A stretch of DNA of 64,000 nucleotides, from positions 62,001 to 126,000 of the forward strand of contig NZ_JSEF01000006.1 of assembly GCF_000805675.1 (NCBI RefSeq). The letters run 5' to 3'. The notes beneath the pieces are model-generated. The model was not told the origin of the DNA. It did no database searches and worked only from the letters and a program-made list of their open reading frames with translations. A program made the translations under genes and the position numbers. The DNA comes from Corynebacterium minutissimum (GTDB lineage: Bacteria; Actinomycetota; Actinomycetes; Mycobacteriales; Mycobacteriaceae). Each line of letters opens with the position of its first letter. The first letter of the stretch is position 1. Below are positions 20,902-30,363 of the stretch, in pieces.

Positions 20902-22044
20902 ATGCGCGACTACGTAGAAATTGGCGTCGGCCGTGAGGCACGCCGCACCTATGACCTCAGCCAGGTGTCCCTGGTGCCCACCCGTCGTACGCGTTCCTCC
21001 AAGGACGTGGACACCTCGTGGAATATTGACGCCTACACCTTCGACGTTCCGTTCGTCTCGGCGCCGACTGATGCTCTTGCCACTCCCGAGTTTGTCATTG
21101 AGATGGGCAAGCAGGGAGGCCTTGGTGTCATCAACGCAGAGGGCCTGTGGGGCCGCCACGAGGACTTAGAGGGCGCGATTGCCCGCGTGACGGAGAACTT
21201 CGGCGACCTGTCTACGCTGCAGGAGCTGCATGCTGCGCCCCTCAATGAAGAGCTGCTGGCCGAGCGCATCGCGCAGGTGCGCGATTCCGGCGTGACCGTG
21301 GCCGTGCGCGTGTCTCCGCAGCGGGCCCGCGAGTTGGCGCCCGTGGTCATTAAGGCCGGCGCGGAGCTGCTGTTCATCCACGGCACCCTGATTTCCGCCG
21401 AGCATGTGCAGACCGGCGGCGAGCCGCTCAACCTCAAGGAATTCATCGGTTCGCTGGACACCCCAGTTATTGCTGGTGGCGTGGCGGATTACACCACGGC
21501 CCTGCATCTCATGCGCGCGGGTGCGGCCGGCATCATCGTCGGCTCCGGCGTGAACACTAACCCGGAAACGCTCGGCATTGATATCCCGATGGCGACCACC
21601 ATCGCAGACGTTGCGGCCGCTCGCCGCGACTACCTGGATGAAACTGGCGGCCGCTACGTGCATGTGCTTGCCGACGGCGACATTCACACCTCCGCAGACA
21701 TCGCCAAGGCCATTGCCTGTGGCGCCGATGGCGTCGTTCTGGGCCCGGTCCTCGCGCGTGCGGCGGAGGCAGGCGGTAAGGGCTGGTACTGGCCGTCGAC
21801 GGCCGGACACCCGCGTTTCCCGCGCGGCGTCATCGAGCCGGTTGGCGTGGCTGGCACCCTCCTCGGCGCCGCCGCCGACGAGGATGTCCCAGCGGGATCG
21901 CCGTCCCTCGAGGTCGTCGTGCATGGCCCATCCAATGAGCCACTGGGTGAGCTCAACCTCGTCGGTGGCCTCAAGCGCGCTATGGCCAAGTGCGGCTACA
22001 CGGACCTGAAGTCCTTCCAGAAGGTGGGCCTGGCCGTCCGTTAG
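20902..22044 (+). CDS. guaB3: GuaB3 family IMP dehydrogenase-related protein
   Basis: 380 residues, a TIM barrel related to IMP dehydrogenase but without CBS domains. It begins MRDYVEIGVGREARRTYDLS, and the dehydrogenase core is recognisable (VPFVSAPTDALATPEFVIEM, GAAGIIVGSGVNTNPETLGI, CGADGVVLG). The Cys of the standard GSICTTR loop is not there (GSGVNTNPET). GuaB3 members are linked to guaB in actinobacteria and have been proposed to act in GMP reduction or XMP/IMP balance. Co-transcribed with guaB. Confidence 0.92.
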   Translation: MRDYVEIGVGREARRTYDLSQVSLVPTRRTRSSKDVDTSWNIDAYTFDVPFVSAPTDALATPEFVIEMGKQGGLGVINAEGLWGRHEDLEGAIARVTENFGDLSTLQELHAAPLNEELLAERIAQVRDSGVTVAVRVSPQRARELAPVVIKAGAELLFIHGTLISAEHVQTGGEPLNLKEFIGSLDTPVIAGGVADYTTALHLMRAGAAGIIVGSGVNTNPETLGIDIPMATTIADVAAARRDYLDETGGRYVHVLADGDIHTSADIAKAIACGADGVVLGPVLARAAEAGGKGWYWPSTAGHPRFPRGVIEPVGVAGTLLGAAADEDVPAGSPSLEVVVHGPSNEPLGELNLVGGLKRAMAKCGYTDLKSFQKVGLAVR

Positions 22045-22651
22045 TTCTGCGGGCGGCGGAAGCGCCATGGGGCTCGCGGGCGCAGTGCAATTGTGCGCAA
22101 AATGATGCGCCCGCGCGCCGGCACCATCGTTTGGACAACCGATGCCAACACCACCAAGGCAATGGCCGTGAGCTTTAGCGCGGTCACGCCCTGGGATAGG
22201 AGCAGCCAGCCGAAGAAGGCAGCGAACACCGGCTCGAGGGCGATGAGGATGGAAAACACAGTGGGGCAAGGCGCTTAAGAGCGATGAACTCGAGTGAGTA
22301 GGGGATCAGTGATGCCAGCACGCCCGTTTCCAACGCCACGAACAGCAATGGGCCCATGAACTCAATGGTTACCGCGGGGCCTAGCGTAACCACCTCGATG
22401 CCCGCGTAGAAGAAGCCATTCATCAACCCCAACGACACACCAAACACGGCAGCCGAGATCCACTTTTCCCGGTTCCACGTATGCACCTTGGGGCGTGCGA
22501 TGAGCAACAGGATTGCCGGGGCCATCAGCAAACGCATCGACGCCGTTCCCCACGTGCCCGCATGAGGAAAGAGCTGGATGGCTAGGCTCGCGCCCAGCTG
22601 CAGCGAGATGCATGAGCCAATGACGCACAGGATAGCGAGCGGGTTGGTCAT
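22041..22651 (-). pseudogene. EamA/RhtA-like transporter broken by a frameshift
   Basis: The N-terminal frame ([20 protein letters not shown] to YSLEFIALKRLAP) and C-terminal frame (TVFSILIALEPVFAAFFGWL to the stop at 22041) are successive parts of one drug/metabolite transporter. They join at CTTGCCCCACTGTG (minus strand, about 22261-22270), where one C appears missing from a C-run: restoring it gives ALKRLAPTVFSILIALEP. The intact protein would be about 200 residues, shorter than the usual 290-300, so an internal portion may also be lost. The 3' end overlaps guaB3 by four bases. A sequencing error in the run is possible. Confidence 0.75.
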
Positions 22652-22711
22652 GCGGGCTATTGTCCTACATTCCCTCGACATTCACTGCGAAAGGGGCACT
22701 GCGTTAAACTG

Positions 22712-24280
22712 GTGGCCGTGACTACCCCAAATACAACCCCGCGTCCTGTCCTCGTGGTGGACTTTGGCGCCCAGTACGCGCAGCTCATCGCCCGCCGCGT
22801 GCGTGAGGCCAACATCTACTCCGAGGTTGTCCCCAACTCTGCGTCGGTAGAAGACATCAAAGCCAAAAACCCGGCTGCGCTGATTCTTTCCGGCGGGCCG
22901 TCTTCGGTGTATGCCGACGGCGCCCCGGAGCTCAAGCCGGAGCTGCTCGAGCTCGGCATTCCGGTCTTTGGCATCTGCTATGGCTTCCAGTCCATGACCC
23001 GTGTCCTTGGCGGCACCGTGGCCGCCACTGGTGCTCGCGAGTATGGCCGCACGGACATGACCGTGTCCGGCGGCGTGCTGCATAAGGGCCTGGAGGAAAC
23101 CCACAAGGTGTGGATGTCCCACGGCGATTCGGTCTCTGAAGCCCCGGAAGGCTTCGAGGTGACTGCCTCTTCCGATGGTGCGCCAGTGGCGGCCATGGAG
23201 TGCTTGTCCAAGAAGATGGCAGGCGTGCAGTACCACCCGGAGGTCCTGCACTCGCCGCACGGCCAGGAGGTACTTACCCGCTTCCTTACCGAGGTGGCTG
23301 GCCTGGAGCAGAACTGGACTGCTGAGAACATTGCGGAGCGCCTCATTGAGGATGTGCGTGAGCAGATTGGTGAGGATGGCCGCGCGATTTGTGCCCTGTC
23401 TGGTGGTGTGGATTCCGCGGTGGCCGCGGCGCTGGTGCAGCGCGCTATTGGTGACCGTTTGACCTGTGTCTTCGTCGACCACGGCTTGCTGCGCGCGGGC
23501 GAGCGTGAGCAGGTGGAGAAGGATTTCGTGGCGTCGACTGGCGCGAAGCTCATCACCGCTGATGAGCGCGAGGCTTTCCTTTCCAAGCTGGCCGGCGTGA
23601 CCGAGCCGGAGGCTAAGCGTAAGGCCATCGGAGCGGAGTTCATCCGTTCCTTTGAGCGCGCCGTCGACCAGGCGCTGGACGGCCAGGATGCCGCCTTCTT
23701 GGTGCAGGGCACGCTCTACCCGGACGTGGTGGAGTCCGGTGGCGGTGACGGTACCGCGAACATTAAGTCCCACCACAACGTGGGCGGCCTGCCTGACGAC
23801 GTCGAGTTCGAGCTCGTCGAGCCGCTGCGCCTGCTCTTCAAGGACGAGGTTCGTGCGGTGGGCCGTGAACTGGGCCTGCCGGAAGAAATCGTGGCACGCC
23901 AGCCTTTCCCGGGCCCGGGCCTGGGCATCCGCATCATTGGTGAGGTCACCGAGGAGCGTCTTGAGACCTTGCGTCAGGCGGACCTCATCGCGCGTACTGA
24001 GCTGACCAACGCTGGCCTGGATGGCGAGATTTGGCAGTGCCCGGTGGTGCTGCTTGCCGACGTCCGCTCGGTCGGCGTCCAAGGCGATGGCCGCACCTAC
24101 GGCCACCCAATCGTCCTGCGCCCGGTGTCCTCCGAGGACGCCATGACCGCGGACTGGACTCGCCTGCCGTACGACGTGCTGGAGAAAATCTCCACCCGTA
24201 TTACCAACGAGGTCAAGGATGTTAACCGCGTGGTGCTCGACGTGACGTCGAAGCCACCGGGAACCATCGAGTGGGAATAA
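22712..24280 (+). CDS. guaA: GMP synthase (glutamine-hydrolysing)
   Basis: Converts XMP to GMP with glutamine and ATP. 522 residues: class I glutamine amidotransferase domain ([17 protein letters not shown]; nucleophile Cys89 in [20 protein letters not shown]), then an ATP-pyrophosphatase domain with the PP-loop [10 protein letters not shown] near 228 and the C-terminal dimerisation domain ending [12 protein letters not shown]. The start is GTG 22712 or GTG 22718 (two codons later). It completes the guaB-guaB3-guaA purine block. Confidence 0.97.
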   Translation: MAVTTPNTTPRPVLVVDFGAQYAQLIARRVREANIYSEVVPNSASVEDIKAKNPAALILSGGPSSVYADGAPELKPELLELGIPVFGICYGFQSMTRVLGGTVAATGAREYGRTDMTVSGGVLHKGLEETHKVWMSHGDSVSEAPEGFEVTASSDGAPVAAMECLSKKMAGVQYHPEVLHSPHGQEVLTRFLTEVAGLEQNWTAENIAERLIEDVREQIGEDGRAICALSGGVDSAVAAALVQRAIGDRLTCVFVDHGLLRAGEREQVEKDFVASTGAKLITADEREAFLSKLAGVTEPEAKRKAIGAEFIRSFERAVDQALDGQDAAFLVQGTLYPDVVESGGGDGTANIKSHHNVGGLPDDVEFELVEPLRLLFKDEVRAVGRELGLPEEIVARQPFPGPGLGIRIIGEVTEERLETLRQADLIARTELTNAGLDGEIWQCPVVLLADVRSVGVQGDGRTYGHPIVLRPVSSEDAMTADWTRLPYDVLEKISTRITNEVKDVNRVVLDVTSKPPGTIEWE

Positions 24281-24302
24281 ACGCGTGGGATGAAAATCCT
24301 TC

Positions 24303-24354
24303 GCACGGTAGCGCGGCCGTGCCCTAATGACTCAAGGGCGCGGCCGCGCTGTGC
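24303..24354. terminator. Strong hairpin between convergent guaA and lipoprotein gene
   Basis: AGCGCGGCCGTGCCCT and AGGGCGCGGCCGCGCT form a 16-base arm pair with one mismatch, flanked by an outer GCAC/GTGC. No T-run follows on either side, so it may be a weak terminator or transcript end stabiliser. Confidence 0.5.
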
Positions 24355-24383
24355 ATTGTGCCCTGCGGTTGTTGCTGCGCGGT

Positions 24384-24962
24384 TTAGGGAATGATGGTGG
24401 GCGGGCCGCTGATCATGTCGTTGTAGAGCGCGATGTCACCACTAATCGGCACGAGCTGGTCGCCTTGGATCTGGAGCTGAACGGTAGCGCGCTCCGTGAT
24501 TCCTTCTGCCGTGGCGCCGCCGCGGCGGCCGAAGGTGGCTTGGAGGGTGTCGTCGCTTAGCACCTGCACATTCTCGATGCTGGCTGCCGTCACGCCGGTG
24601 TTGGCCAGTGGGGTCGAACCCGACCAGACGATGAGGCCTTGGGCAATCGACGAACCGAGCCCGCCTGGCCCGTTGAGGTTGCCGTATGTACCGCTCAGCA
24701 CGGAGTAGCTGATAGGTGCGCAGGGATTGTAGCCGCCATCGGTCACGGTGAAATAGAGTCGGGGCACGACGTCGCTGCGCAAAGCGGTGGCTCCCTCAGC
24801 GCCGAGGCCATAGCGCGTATGGAAGTAAGCGTTTTCGGTGGCGCAGGTGTCTGTCGTGCCGGCATGTGCTCCGCCGGGGTTGAAGGCAACGGCGGTGGCA
24901 GGGGAGCAGGCGGCGAGTGCCGCGCAGCCGAGGATACAGGGAAGAATCAGGGAGTATTTCAT
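24384..24962 (-). CDS. Lipoprotein, LppP/LprE-like
   Basis: 192 residues with a lipoprotein signal (MKYSLILPCILGCAALAAC, lipobox LAAC, lipidated Cys19). The mature part has paired Cys (TDTCATENAYF and YNPCAPISYSVL) around the pattern of actinobacterial LppP/LprE lipoproteins, then YGNLNGPGGLGSSIAQGLIVW and a beta-rich end. It is expected on the outer face of the cytoplasmic membrane. The physiological role is unclear. About 250 bp of non-coding sequence separates it from the HNH gene. Confidence 0.8.
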   Translation of the reverse strand: MKYSLILPCILGCAALAACSPATAVAFNPGGAHAGTTDTCATENAYFHTRYGLGAEGATALRSDVVPRLYFTVTDGGYNPCAPISYSVLSGTYGNLNGPGGLGSSIAQGLIVWSGSTPLANTGVTAASIENVQVLSDDTLQATFGRRGGATAEGITERATVQLQIQGDQLVPISGDIALYNDMISGPPTIIP

Positions 24963-25215
24963 GACCCGAACGCTAGCAACAGGCCGTATTCAGTCGGAAG
25001 GGGATGATTCCCCAGCGCTCCAATAATGCATTAATTCCAGCCCGGTGAAGGCGAAGAAATAGTTCCCTGAACGGGTCTTTTAGAGTGGGCACGCACGTGT
25101 AGCCGCGCACCGAGGACTATTCCTCAGTGGGCGGCTGGTCGGAAGCTTGGACGCGCGGTGCGCCGGCGAAACGCGCCGGCGGAGCGCGCCAGTGAAACGG
25201 TGCGGGGAACGAGGA

Positions 25216-26296
25216 TTAACCCGGCGGTGGATCGGGCGGGCGAGGGCTGGCCGAACCACCAGGCGGTGCGGACGAGCGCGGCGGGTGCGCGGGGCTGGGA
25301 ATAGGAACGGGCGGGCCCGCCCACGGCGGCAGGTAATGCACGCGGCCGTCGATGCGGTCGAGGCGCCCGCGACCAGTTGGGTGCTGCGGGTCATCGTCGT
25401 TGACCGCATTGTGATACGCACACAGCGGCACCATATTGGCCATGTTGGTCGGCCCACCATCTTGGAAGCGAATGAGGTGATGAATCTGCGAATCCTCAGC
25501 AGGCGCATTGCAACCAGGCCACGCGCACGTAGGATGCTCCGCCGATAAAGCAAGGCGCTGCTTTGGGCTGGCAAAGCGGCTGGCCATGTAGAGGTTGACG
25601 GGGCCGTGGTGGGGATGGATAAGGGTGATGAGGCCGACGTCGGCAAGCTTTTCGCGCACAAACTCCGCACCGCTCATCGTGGCACCGTTGGTCAGCTGCA
25701 GCTCAATCTCCTCACCATCGCCGTCAATGATGCGGTCCATCTCATCGAGGCGCACGATGACGTTGGATTGGAGCTTCTGACCCGAGCCGCCCCCGCCGCG
25801 GAACACGGTATGCGCCGCGGTGAGCAAGTCCTTATCGGTCGTCTTGAGCACGGCCAGCAGCTTGGAGATGTTCAACGAGCTATCCGTGATGCTCAGCGTG
25901 TGGTTGCGGCCTTCCCGGCGCGTCACGCGCACGCCCGGGGCGGGGTCCTTGGGTGGGCGCCATTCCTTGAGCTTCGCCTTTGCCACTATGGCGATCTTCT
26001 CCCGCGGGGTAGCGGCCAGCAGTTGGCGCAGCTCCCAGGCCTTGCGTGCCTTGAGCCGAGAACAGTAGCGCTCGATATCAAGGAGCGTGAACACATCGTG
26101 GCGCGTGCGGCGCGCTTTGCGCTGCCGAGAGCGGAACATGGTGTCGCCGAAGTACACCTCGTGCAGGTTAAGAAGCTTCGCCGCGAAGTCTGGCTGCGCG
26201 CCCATCTGAACCAGTTGTGCGCGCGTAACACCGGCGCACTGCTCGACCACGTCGAGACCATGCGCTAGTGCCTGAATGTAACCCCCCCAGTTGCAT
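25216..26296 (-). CDS. HNH endonuclease-domain protein (DUF222/13E12-like), 5' end out of frame
   Basis: The body is a corynebacterial HNH-family protein: N-terminal helices (QALAHGLDVVEQCAGVTRAQ, LLNLHEVYFGDTMFRSRQRK), a central domain, and the nuclease motif HPTCAWPGCNAPAEDSQIHH followed by MVPLCAYHNAVNDD, where Cys pairs bind zinc and His residues are catalytic. The tail is Pro-rich. The natural ATG at 26296 is out of frame because of a seven-G run (26282-26288, minus strand); six Gs would give MQLGGYIQALAHG. Without that, the first in-frame start is GTG 26250. Such proteins are multicopy in actinobacteria and of unclear role. Confidence 0.72.
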
Positions 26297-26329
26297 AGGC
26301 CACAGCCTAAACCAGGTCGAGCTATCGCG

Positions 26330-27373
26330 CTACTTGAGTGAAGAAACCGCAGTACACAGCTTATCGACGTCCCCCTCCTCCGTCGACCACGCCGTACAGA
26401 AACGCACCACGCGCTTATCCTCATGCTCGCCGAAGAATTCGCACACGAAGTCTTCCTTGAGTTGGTCTTCCTGCTCGCGGGTAAGAAGTGCAAACTGCTG
26501 GTTGGTGGGGGAGTCAAAGAGCATGTCGATGCCGACGGCGCGGAAAGCCTCCGCGATGCGTTGGGCCTGAGCATTGGCGCGGGCGCAGATCTGCTCGTAG
26601 AGCGTTGCCGGAGCTGCAGTCTCAGCGGGCGTGCTGAAGAGGGCGGAGAACTGCGCGCCGAGCAACCATCCTTTAGCCAGGAGACCGCCGTGTTGTTTCA
26701 TGGCGTGGCGAAAGCGCGGTGCACCTGCGGGGAAGACGATGGCTTCGCCGAAGAGGGCACCGCATTTGGTGCCGCCGATGGTGAAGACGTCGACAAGCGC
26801 GGCGAGATCCGGCAGGGTGACATCCGCGGCAGAAAGGGCGTAGCCGAGGCGGGCGCCGTCGACAAACAGGCGCAACTCGTACTCATTGCAGACGTTGCGT
26901 AAGTCGATGAGTTCTGCGCGGGTATAGGTGGTGCCGTATTCAGTGGGCTGCGTGATGTAGACCAGCGCGGGTTCGGGCATGTGCTCCTCAATCCCGGAGG
27001 TGCGGTACTCCTCCACGCACGCGCGGACCTGCGCGGCGGTGATCTTGCCCAGCTGGTTCGGCAGGGTAATGACCTTGTGGCCGGAGTGTTCGATGGCGCC
27101 CGTCTCGTGCGTGGCGATGTGCCCGCTATCGGCCGAGATGACAGCCTCCCAGGGGCGCAGATGGTAGGCGATAATCGTGGCGTTGGCCTGAGTGCCGCCG
27201 ACCATGAAGTGCACCTCGGCATCCGGCGCCTGGCAGGCGGCGCGCAGGGTATCGGCGGCCGCGGCGCATAGCTCATCGGCCCCATAGCCGTAATGCACGC
27301 CGCCCACCTCCGCGATGGATTCCAGAACGCGGGGGTGGGCTGAGCGGTGGTAGTCGTTTCCGAAGTGAATCAT
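26330..27373 (-). CDS. PLP-dependent beta-eliminating lyase (low-specificity L-threonine aldolase-like)
   Basis: 347 residues starting MIHFGNDYHRSAHPRV. Fold type I PLP enzyme: cofactor-binding region VGGTQANATIIAYHL (near 57-71), HETGAIEHSGHK, the Asp pairing with PLP in RLFVDGARLGYAL, and the Schiff-base lysine in FTIGGTKCGALFG near 200. It belongs to the group that cleaves beta-hydroxy amino acids such as L-threonine or allo-threonine into glycine and aldehyde. ATG 27373 is chosen by homology to the family start. It lies 34 bp from the HNH frame and 11 bp from esrI on the same strand. Confidence 0.88.
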   Translation of the reverse strand: MIHFGNDYHRSAHPRVLESIAEVGGVHYGYGADELCAAAADTLRAACQAPDAEVHFMVGGTQANATIIAYHLRPWEAVISADSGHIATHETGAIEHSGHKVITLPNQLGKITAAQVRACVEEYRTSGIEEHMPEPALVYITQPTEYGTTYTRAELIDLRNVCNEYELRLFVDGARLGYALSAADVTLPDLAALVDVFTIGGTKCGALFGEAIVFPAGAPRFRHAMKQHGGLLAKGWLLGAQFSALFSTPAETAAPATLYEQICARANAQAQRIAEAFRAVGIDMLFDSPTNQQFALLTREQEDQLKEDFVCEFFGEHEDKRVVRFCTAWSTEEGDVDKLCTAVSSLK

Positions 27374-27383
27374 GCGGGCAAGT

Positions 27384-28442
27384 TTAGCCGGTGACGGTGA
27401 GCTCGCCGATGCCCTCGTCGATGTGGATATCCAGCAGCGCATCATCGTCATGGCGGTTCGCGCAGTTGCTTTCGCCCAAGCCGCCGTCACACGTGAGTGA
27501 TACCGGGACGTCCTTCGGGAGGATGACCTCCACGGTGCCGATGCCGATATCGATGGTGATGTCGTGTTTGTCTTTCAGGTCGTGGAGCTGGCTGAAGTCT
27601 ACCGTCGATTCGCCGATACCCAGGTCGTAATACTCTTCGAGCTCATCTTCATGGTTGGGGGAGATGTGCTGAGAACCGACGTTAAAGCGGGCGCTAAAGC
27701 CGGACTCATCGCTCTTGACGTCAGACTGGAAGGAGACCCCAAGGAAGGCAACCGTCAGGGCAGCTCCCACAGCGCCGAGGGCAATCGCGGCCTCAGCCCA
27801 CTGCGAACCGCGCTTCTTTTTCGGCTCTTCCCGCGGGCCCGGCTCCGGCAGGTCCCAGGCATCGGGCACTACGCCGAGAGGATCCCACGACGGCGGAGTC
27901 CTACGCCCAGGCGGGAAGGGGAAGCCCTCCGCCGGGCTATAGGCGTTGAGGTCAACCGGCTCTTCGCGCACCGGCTGTTCGGCCGCTAACAGCCCGCTGG
28001 GCGGCAGCGGCTCACGGCTATGCAGGGCGTACCACGCCAGCGCCATCAGCCCAAAGGTCAGCACGGCGGGGGGAAGGCCGCTGAGGAATTGCCCGCTCAA
28101 AAATAACGGGCCGGAGCTTAAGGTAAGAAGGACGCCAATAATCAGCATCCAGCCGAGCTCCTGCTCCTCCTTAGCACCATCTTTGCCCAAGGCCGCATCG
28201 AGCGGGCAGTAAGGCGAGCCATAGCGCGGCATGAGCGCCCATGCGGTGAGGTAGGCGGCGATGCCCCCGCCGAAAGCAAGTGTGGCGACTACAAAGGCCA
28301 CGCGCACGATCGTCGGATCAATCTGGTAGCGCACCGCGATGCCTTCGCAGACACCGGCGATGTGGGCGTCGCCGCCCTGCTTTTTAGGAATACGGACAGG
28401 TCGGGTCGACCACATCTGGTTGAGTGTGTTGTTCTTCGTCAT
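27384..28442 (-). CDS. esrI: PspC/LiaF-like membrane protein, EsrI-type inhibitor
   Basis: 352 residues. The N-terminus has a PspC domain (RIPKKQGGDAHIAGVCEGIA, then a helix VAFVVATLAFGGGIAAYLTAW), two further membrane helices near 105-145, a Pro-rich linker, another helix near 220-240, and a beta-rich end of LiaF type with repeated GIGE/GIGT (YYDLGIGESTVDF, DIGIGTVEVILP). In C. glutamicum the gene at this position, divergent from a PspC-kinase, is EsrI, which inhibits the EsrSR envelope-stress system. ATG 28442 (MTKNNTLNQ) is chosen; a GTG/ATG 20 codons upstream extends the frame without support. Confidence 0.85.
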   Translation of the reverse strand: MTKNNTLNQMWSTRPVRIPKKQGGDAHIAGVCEGIAVRYQIDPTIVRVAFVVATLAFGGGIAAYLTAWALMPRYGSPYCPLDAALGKDGAKEEQELGWMLIIGVLLTLSSGPLFLSGQFLSGLPPAVLTFGLMALAWYALHSREPLPPSGLLAAEQPVREEPVDLNAYSPAEGFPFPPGRRTPPSWDPLGVVPDAWDLPEPGPREEPKKKRGSQWAEAAIALGAVGAALTVAFLGVSFQSDVKSDESGFSARFNVGSQHISPNHEDELEEYYDLGIGESTVDFSQLHDLKDKHDITIDIGIGTVEVILPKDVPVSLTCDGGLGESNCANRHDDDALLDIHIDEGIGELTVTG

Positions 28443-28555
28443 GCTTTTATCGTGCCGCGCGGGGCCTTGTGGCGGTATCGGTAATCGCCCTGATTTTTCC
28501 ACCTCAGGGTTGTCCCTGATGTGCGTGCGGGGGTCACCGTGCGACTATAACTACT

Positions 28556-29701
28556 ATGACTTCGCCCTATGTGCCTGCAGAGAACGCGGCACCGTATCCG
28601 TTGATGTCGCGCCCCCAGTCTGGTCGCGTGGTGGCCGGCGTGGCTGCGGGGCTCGCGCAGCATTTGCAGATTCCGGTGCTCTACGTGCGCATTGCGCTTA
28701 CCGTGCTGACGGTGATGGGCGGGGTGGGCGCGATGGTGTACGCCGGGCTGTGGATGTCCACGCCTGCGCTTGACGACGGCCCCTCCTCCCGCAGCCCCTT
28801 CTCCCTCCTGCTGGTGTTCTTAGCGCTGGTGGGAGGGGTAATTGGGGTGTTGGGGGTATCGGGGGCGTCGCCAAGCGCATTGGTGCCGTTGGCTGCCGTG
28901 GGTGTCGGTGCGGTCCTGGCGTGGCTAGCCTACGACCGCGGCTTGAATACGCCGGTGGGCATGGTGAGCGTTGTGGCTGGTGCCGCGTTGGTCATCGTGG
29001 GCGTTGTGGTGGCGGCGGTGACGTGGGAGAGCGGATCCGGTTCGGCGATTGTGGCTACGGCGCTGACGTTGGTGGGTTTTGGTGCGCTGGTGGTGCCGCT
29101 GGTGCTCAAGCTGTGGCGGTCGTTGTCGCAGGAACAGGCGGCGAAGGCGGTGTCGGAGGAACGCACGGAGATTGCCTCCCGCCTGCACGATTCGGTGCTG
29201 CAGACGCTGGCGCTCATCCAGAAGCGTGCGGAGGATCCGCGCGAGGTGACGCGCTTGGCGCGTGCCCAAGAACGTGAGCTGCGGGCCTGGCTTTTCGACG
29301 CCCCCTCGTCCGCCCCCACCACCTGTTTCGGAGCTCTCGACGCGGCATGTGGGGAGGTGGAGGACCTTTTCGACCTGCGGGTCTCCCCGGTGACGGTGGG
29401 AGAGGACGCGGAACTGACGGAGTCCGCCAAGCTTGCTATCCAGGCAGCGCGCGAGGCCATGGTGAATGCCGGTAAACATGCGGGCGTGGACATGGTGGAT
29501 GTGTATGCGGAGTTGTTGGCCGGCGAGTTGAGTATTTTTGTCCGTGACCGTGGAGTGGGTTTCGAGGTGGAGGACATTCCCGCTGATAGGCACGGCATTC
29601 GTGAGAGTATTCGCGCGCGCGTAGAGAGTGTCGGTGGGCGTGTGAGAATTACCTCGACCCCGGGGGAGGGCACCGAGGTGGAGCTCACGGTAGCGTTGTG
29701 A
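28556..29701 (+). CDS. esrS: Sensor histidine kinase with N-terminal PspC domain, EsrS-type
   Basis: 381 residues: a PspC domain at the N-terminus (QSGRVVAGVAAGLAQHLQIP, helix near 45-64), several more membrane helices to about 190, then a HisKA_3 box with the phosphorylated His in IASRLHDSVLQTL and an ATPase domain (AAREAMVNAGKHAG, GVGFEV, TSTPGEGTEVELTV). It is predicted to sense envelope stress, restrained by the divergent PspC protein, and to phosphorylate the response regulator whose start overlaps its stop. Confidence 0.88.
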   Translation: MTSPYVPAENAAPYPLMSRPQSGRVVAGVAAGLAQHLQIPVLYVRIALTVLTVMGGVGAMVYAGLWMSTPALDDGPSSRSPFSLLLVFLALVGGVIGVLGVSGASPSALVPLAAVGVGAVLAWLAYDRGLNTPVGMVSVVAGAALVIVGVVVAAVTWESGSGSAIVATALTLVGFGALVVPLVLKLWRSLSQEQAAKAVSEERTEIASRLHDSVLQTLALIQKRAEDPREVTRLARAQERELRAWLFDAPSSAPTTCFGALDAACGEVEDLFDLRVSPVTVGEDAELTESAKLAIQAAREAMVNAGKHAGVDMVDVYAELLAGELSIFVRDRGVGFEVEDIPADRHGIRESIRARVESVGGRVRITSTPGEGTEVELTVAL

Positions 29702-30357
29702 GCATGGTGAAGGTCTTTCTGGTTGATGATCACTCTGTCTTCCGCGCTGGCGTGCGCGCGGAGCTGGCGGTGTCGGAGGAGATCGAGATCGTCGGAGATG
29801 CGGGCACCGTTGCGGAGGCGCTGGAGGGCATTGCGCGTACCTCACCGGACGTGGTGCTTCTCGACGTTCACATGCCCGACGGCGGCGGCCTCGCCGTCAT
29901 GAATGCGACGGCACAGCAGTCGTCGCGGCCGGTGTTTTTGGCGTTGAGCGTGTCGGATGCGGCAGAAGATGTCATTGCGCTAATTCGGGCGGGCGCGCGT
30001 GGCTATGTCACCAAGAATATTTCAGGCCCCGACCTAGCCCAAGCGATAGCGCAGGTCAATAGTGGGGACGCGTATTTCTCGCCGCGGCTGGCAGGTTTTG
30101 TCCTTGATGCTTTTGCCTCCGGCGCGCCTGCCCCGGAGCCGGAGGAGGGCCAAGATCCAGTGGTGGATGCGCTGACGCGCCGTGAGCTGGAGGTCTTAAG
30201 GCTGCTTGCCCGCGGCTATACGTACCGCGAGATTGGCAAGCAGTTGTTTATCTCTGTCAAGACCGTGGAGACGCATGCCTCCAACATTTTGCGCAAGACC
30301 CAGCAGTCCAACCGCCACCAGCTCACCCGCTGGGCTACCTCACGCGATTTGGCTTAA
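29698..30357 (+). CDS. esrR: LuxR-family response regulator, EsrR-type
   Basis: 219 residues from GTG 29698 (ATG 29704 is two codons later). The receiver domain has VKVFLVDDHSVFRAGV, the phospho-acceptor Asp in DVVLLDVHMPDGGG, and the conserved Lys in GYVTKNISG. The C-terminal helix-turn-helix is RRELEVLRLLARGYTYREIG with SVKTVETHASNILRK. It overlaps the kinase by four bases, so the two are translationally coupled. Targets in this module are expected to include envelope-stress genes. Confidence 0.92.
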   Translation: MSMVKVFLVDDHSVFRAGVRAELAVSEEIEIVGDAGTVAEALEGIARTSPDVVLLDVHMPDGGGLAVMNATAQQSSRPVFLALSVSDAAEDVIALIRAGARGYVTKNISGPDLAQAIAQVNSGDAYFSPRLAGFVLDAFASGAPAPEPEEGQDPVVDALTRRELEVLRLLARGYTYREIGKQLFISVKTVETHASNILRKTQQSNRHQLTRWATSRDLA

Positions 30358-30363
30358 AGGCCG

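Noticed and set aside
22682..24106. 474-codon minus-strand frame antisense to guaA
   Set aside because: Same shadow pattern; no recognisable motif and guaA is complete.
25030..25215. GC-rich repeats (CGCGCCGGCG) after the HNH gene as a mobile-element end
   Set aside because: Short, imperfect copies with no transposase nearby; probably 3' untranslated sequence or degraded coding sequence.
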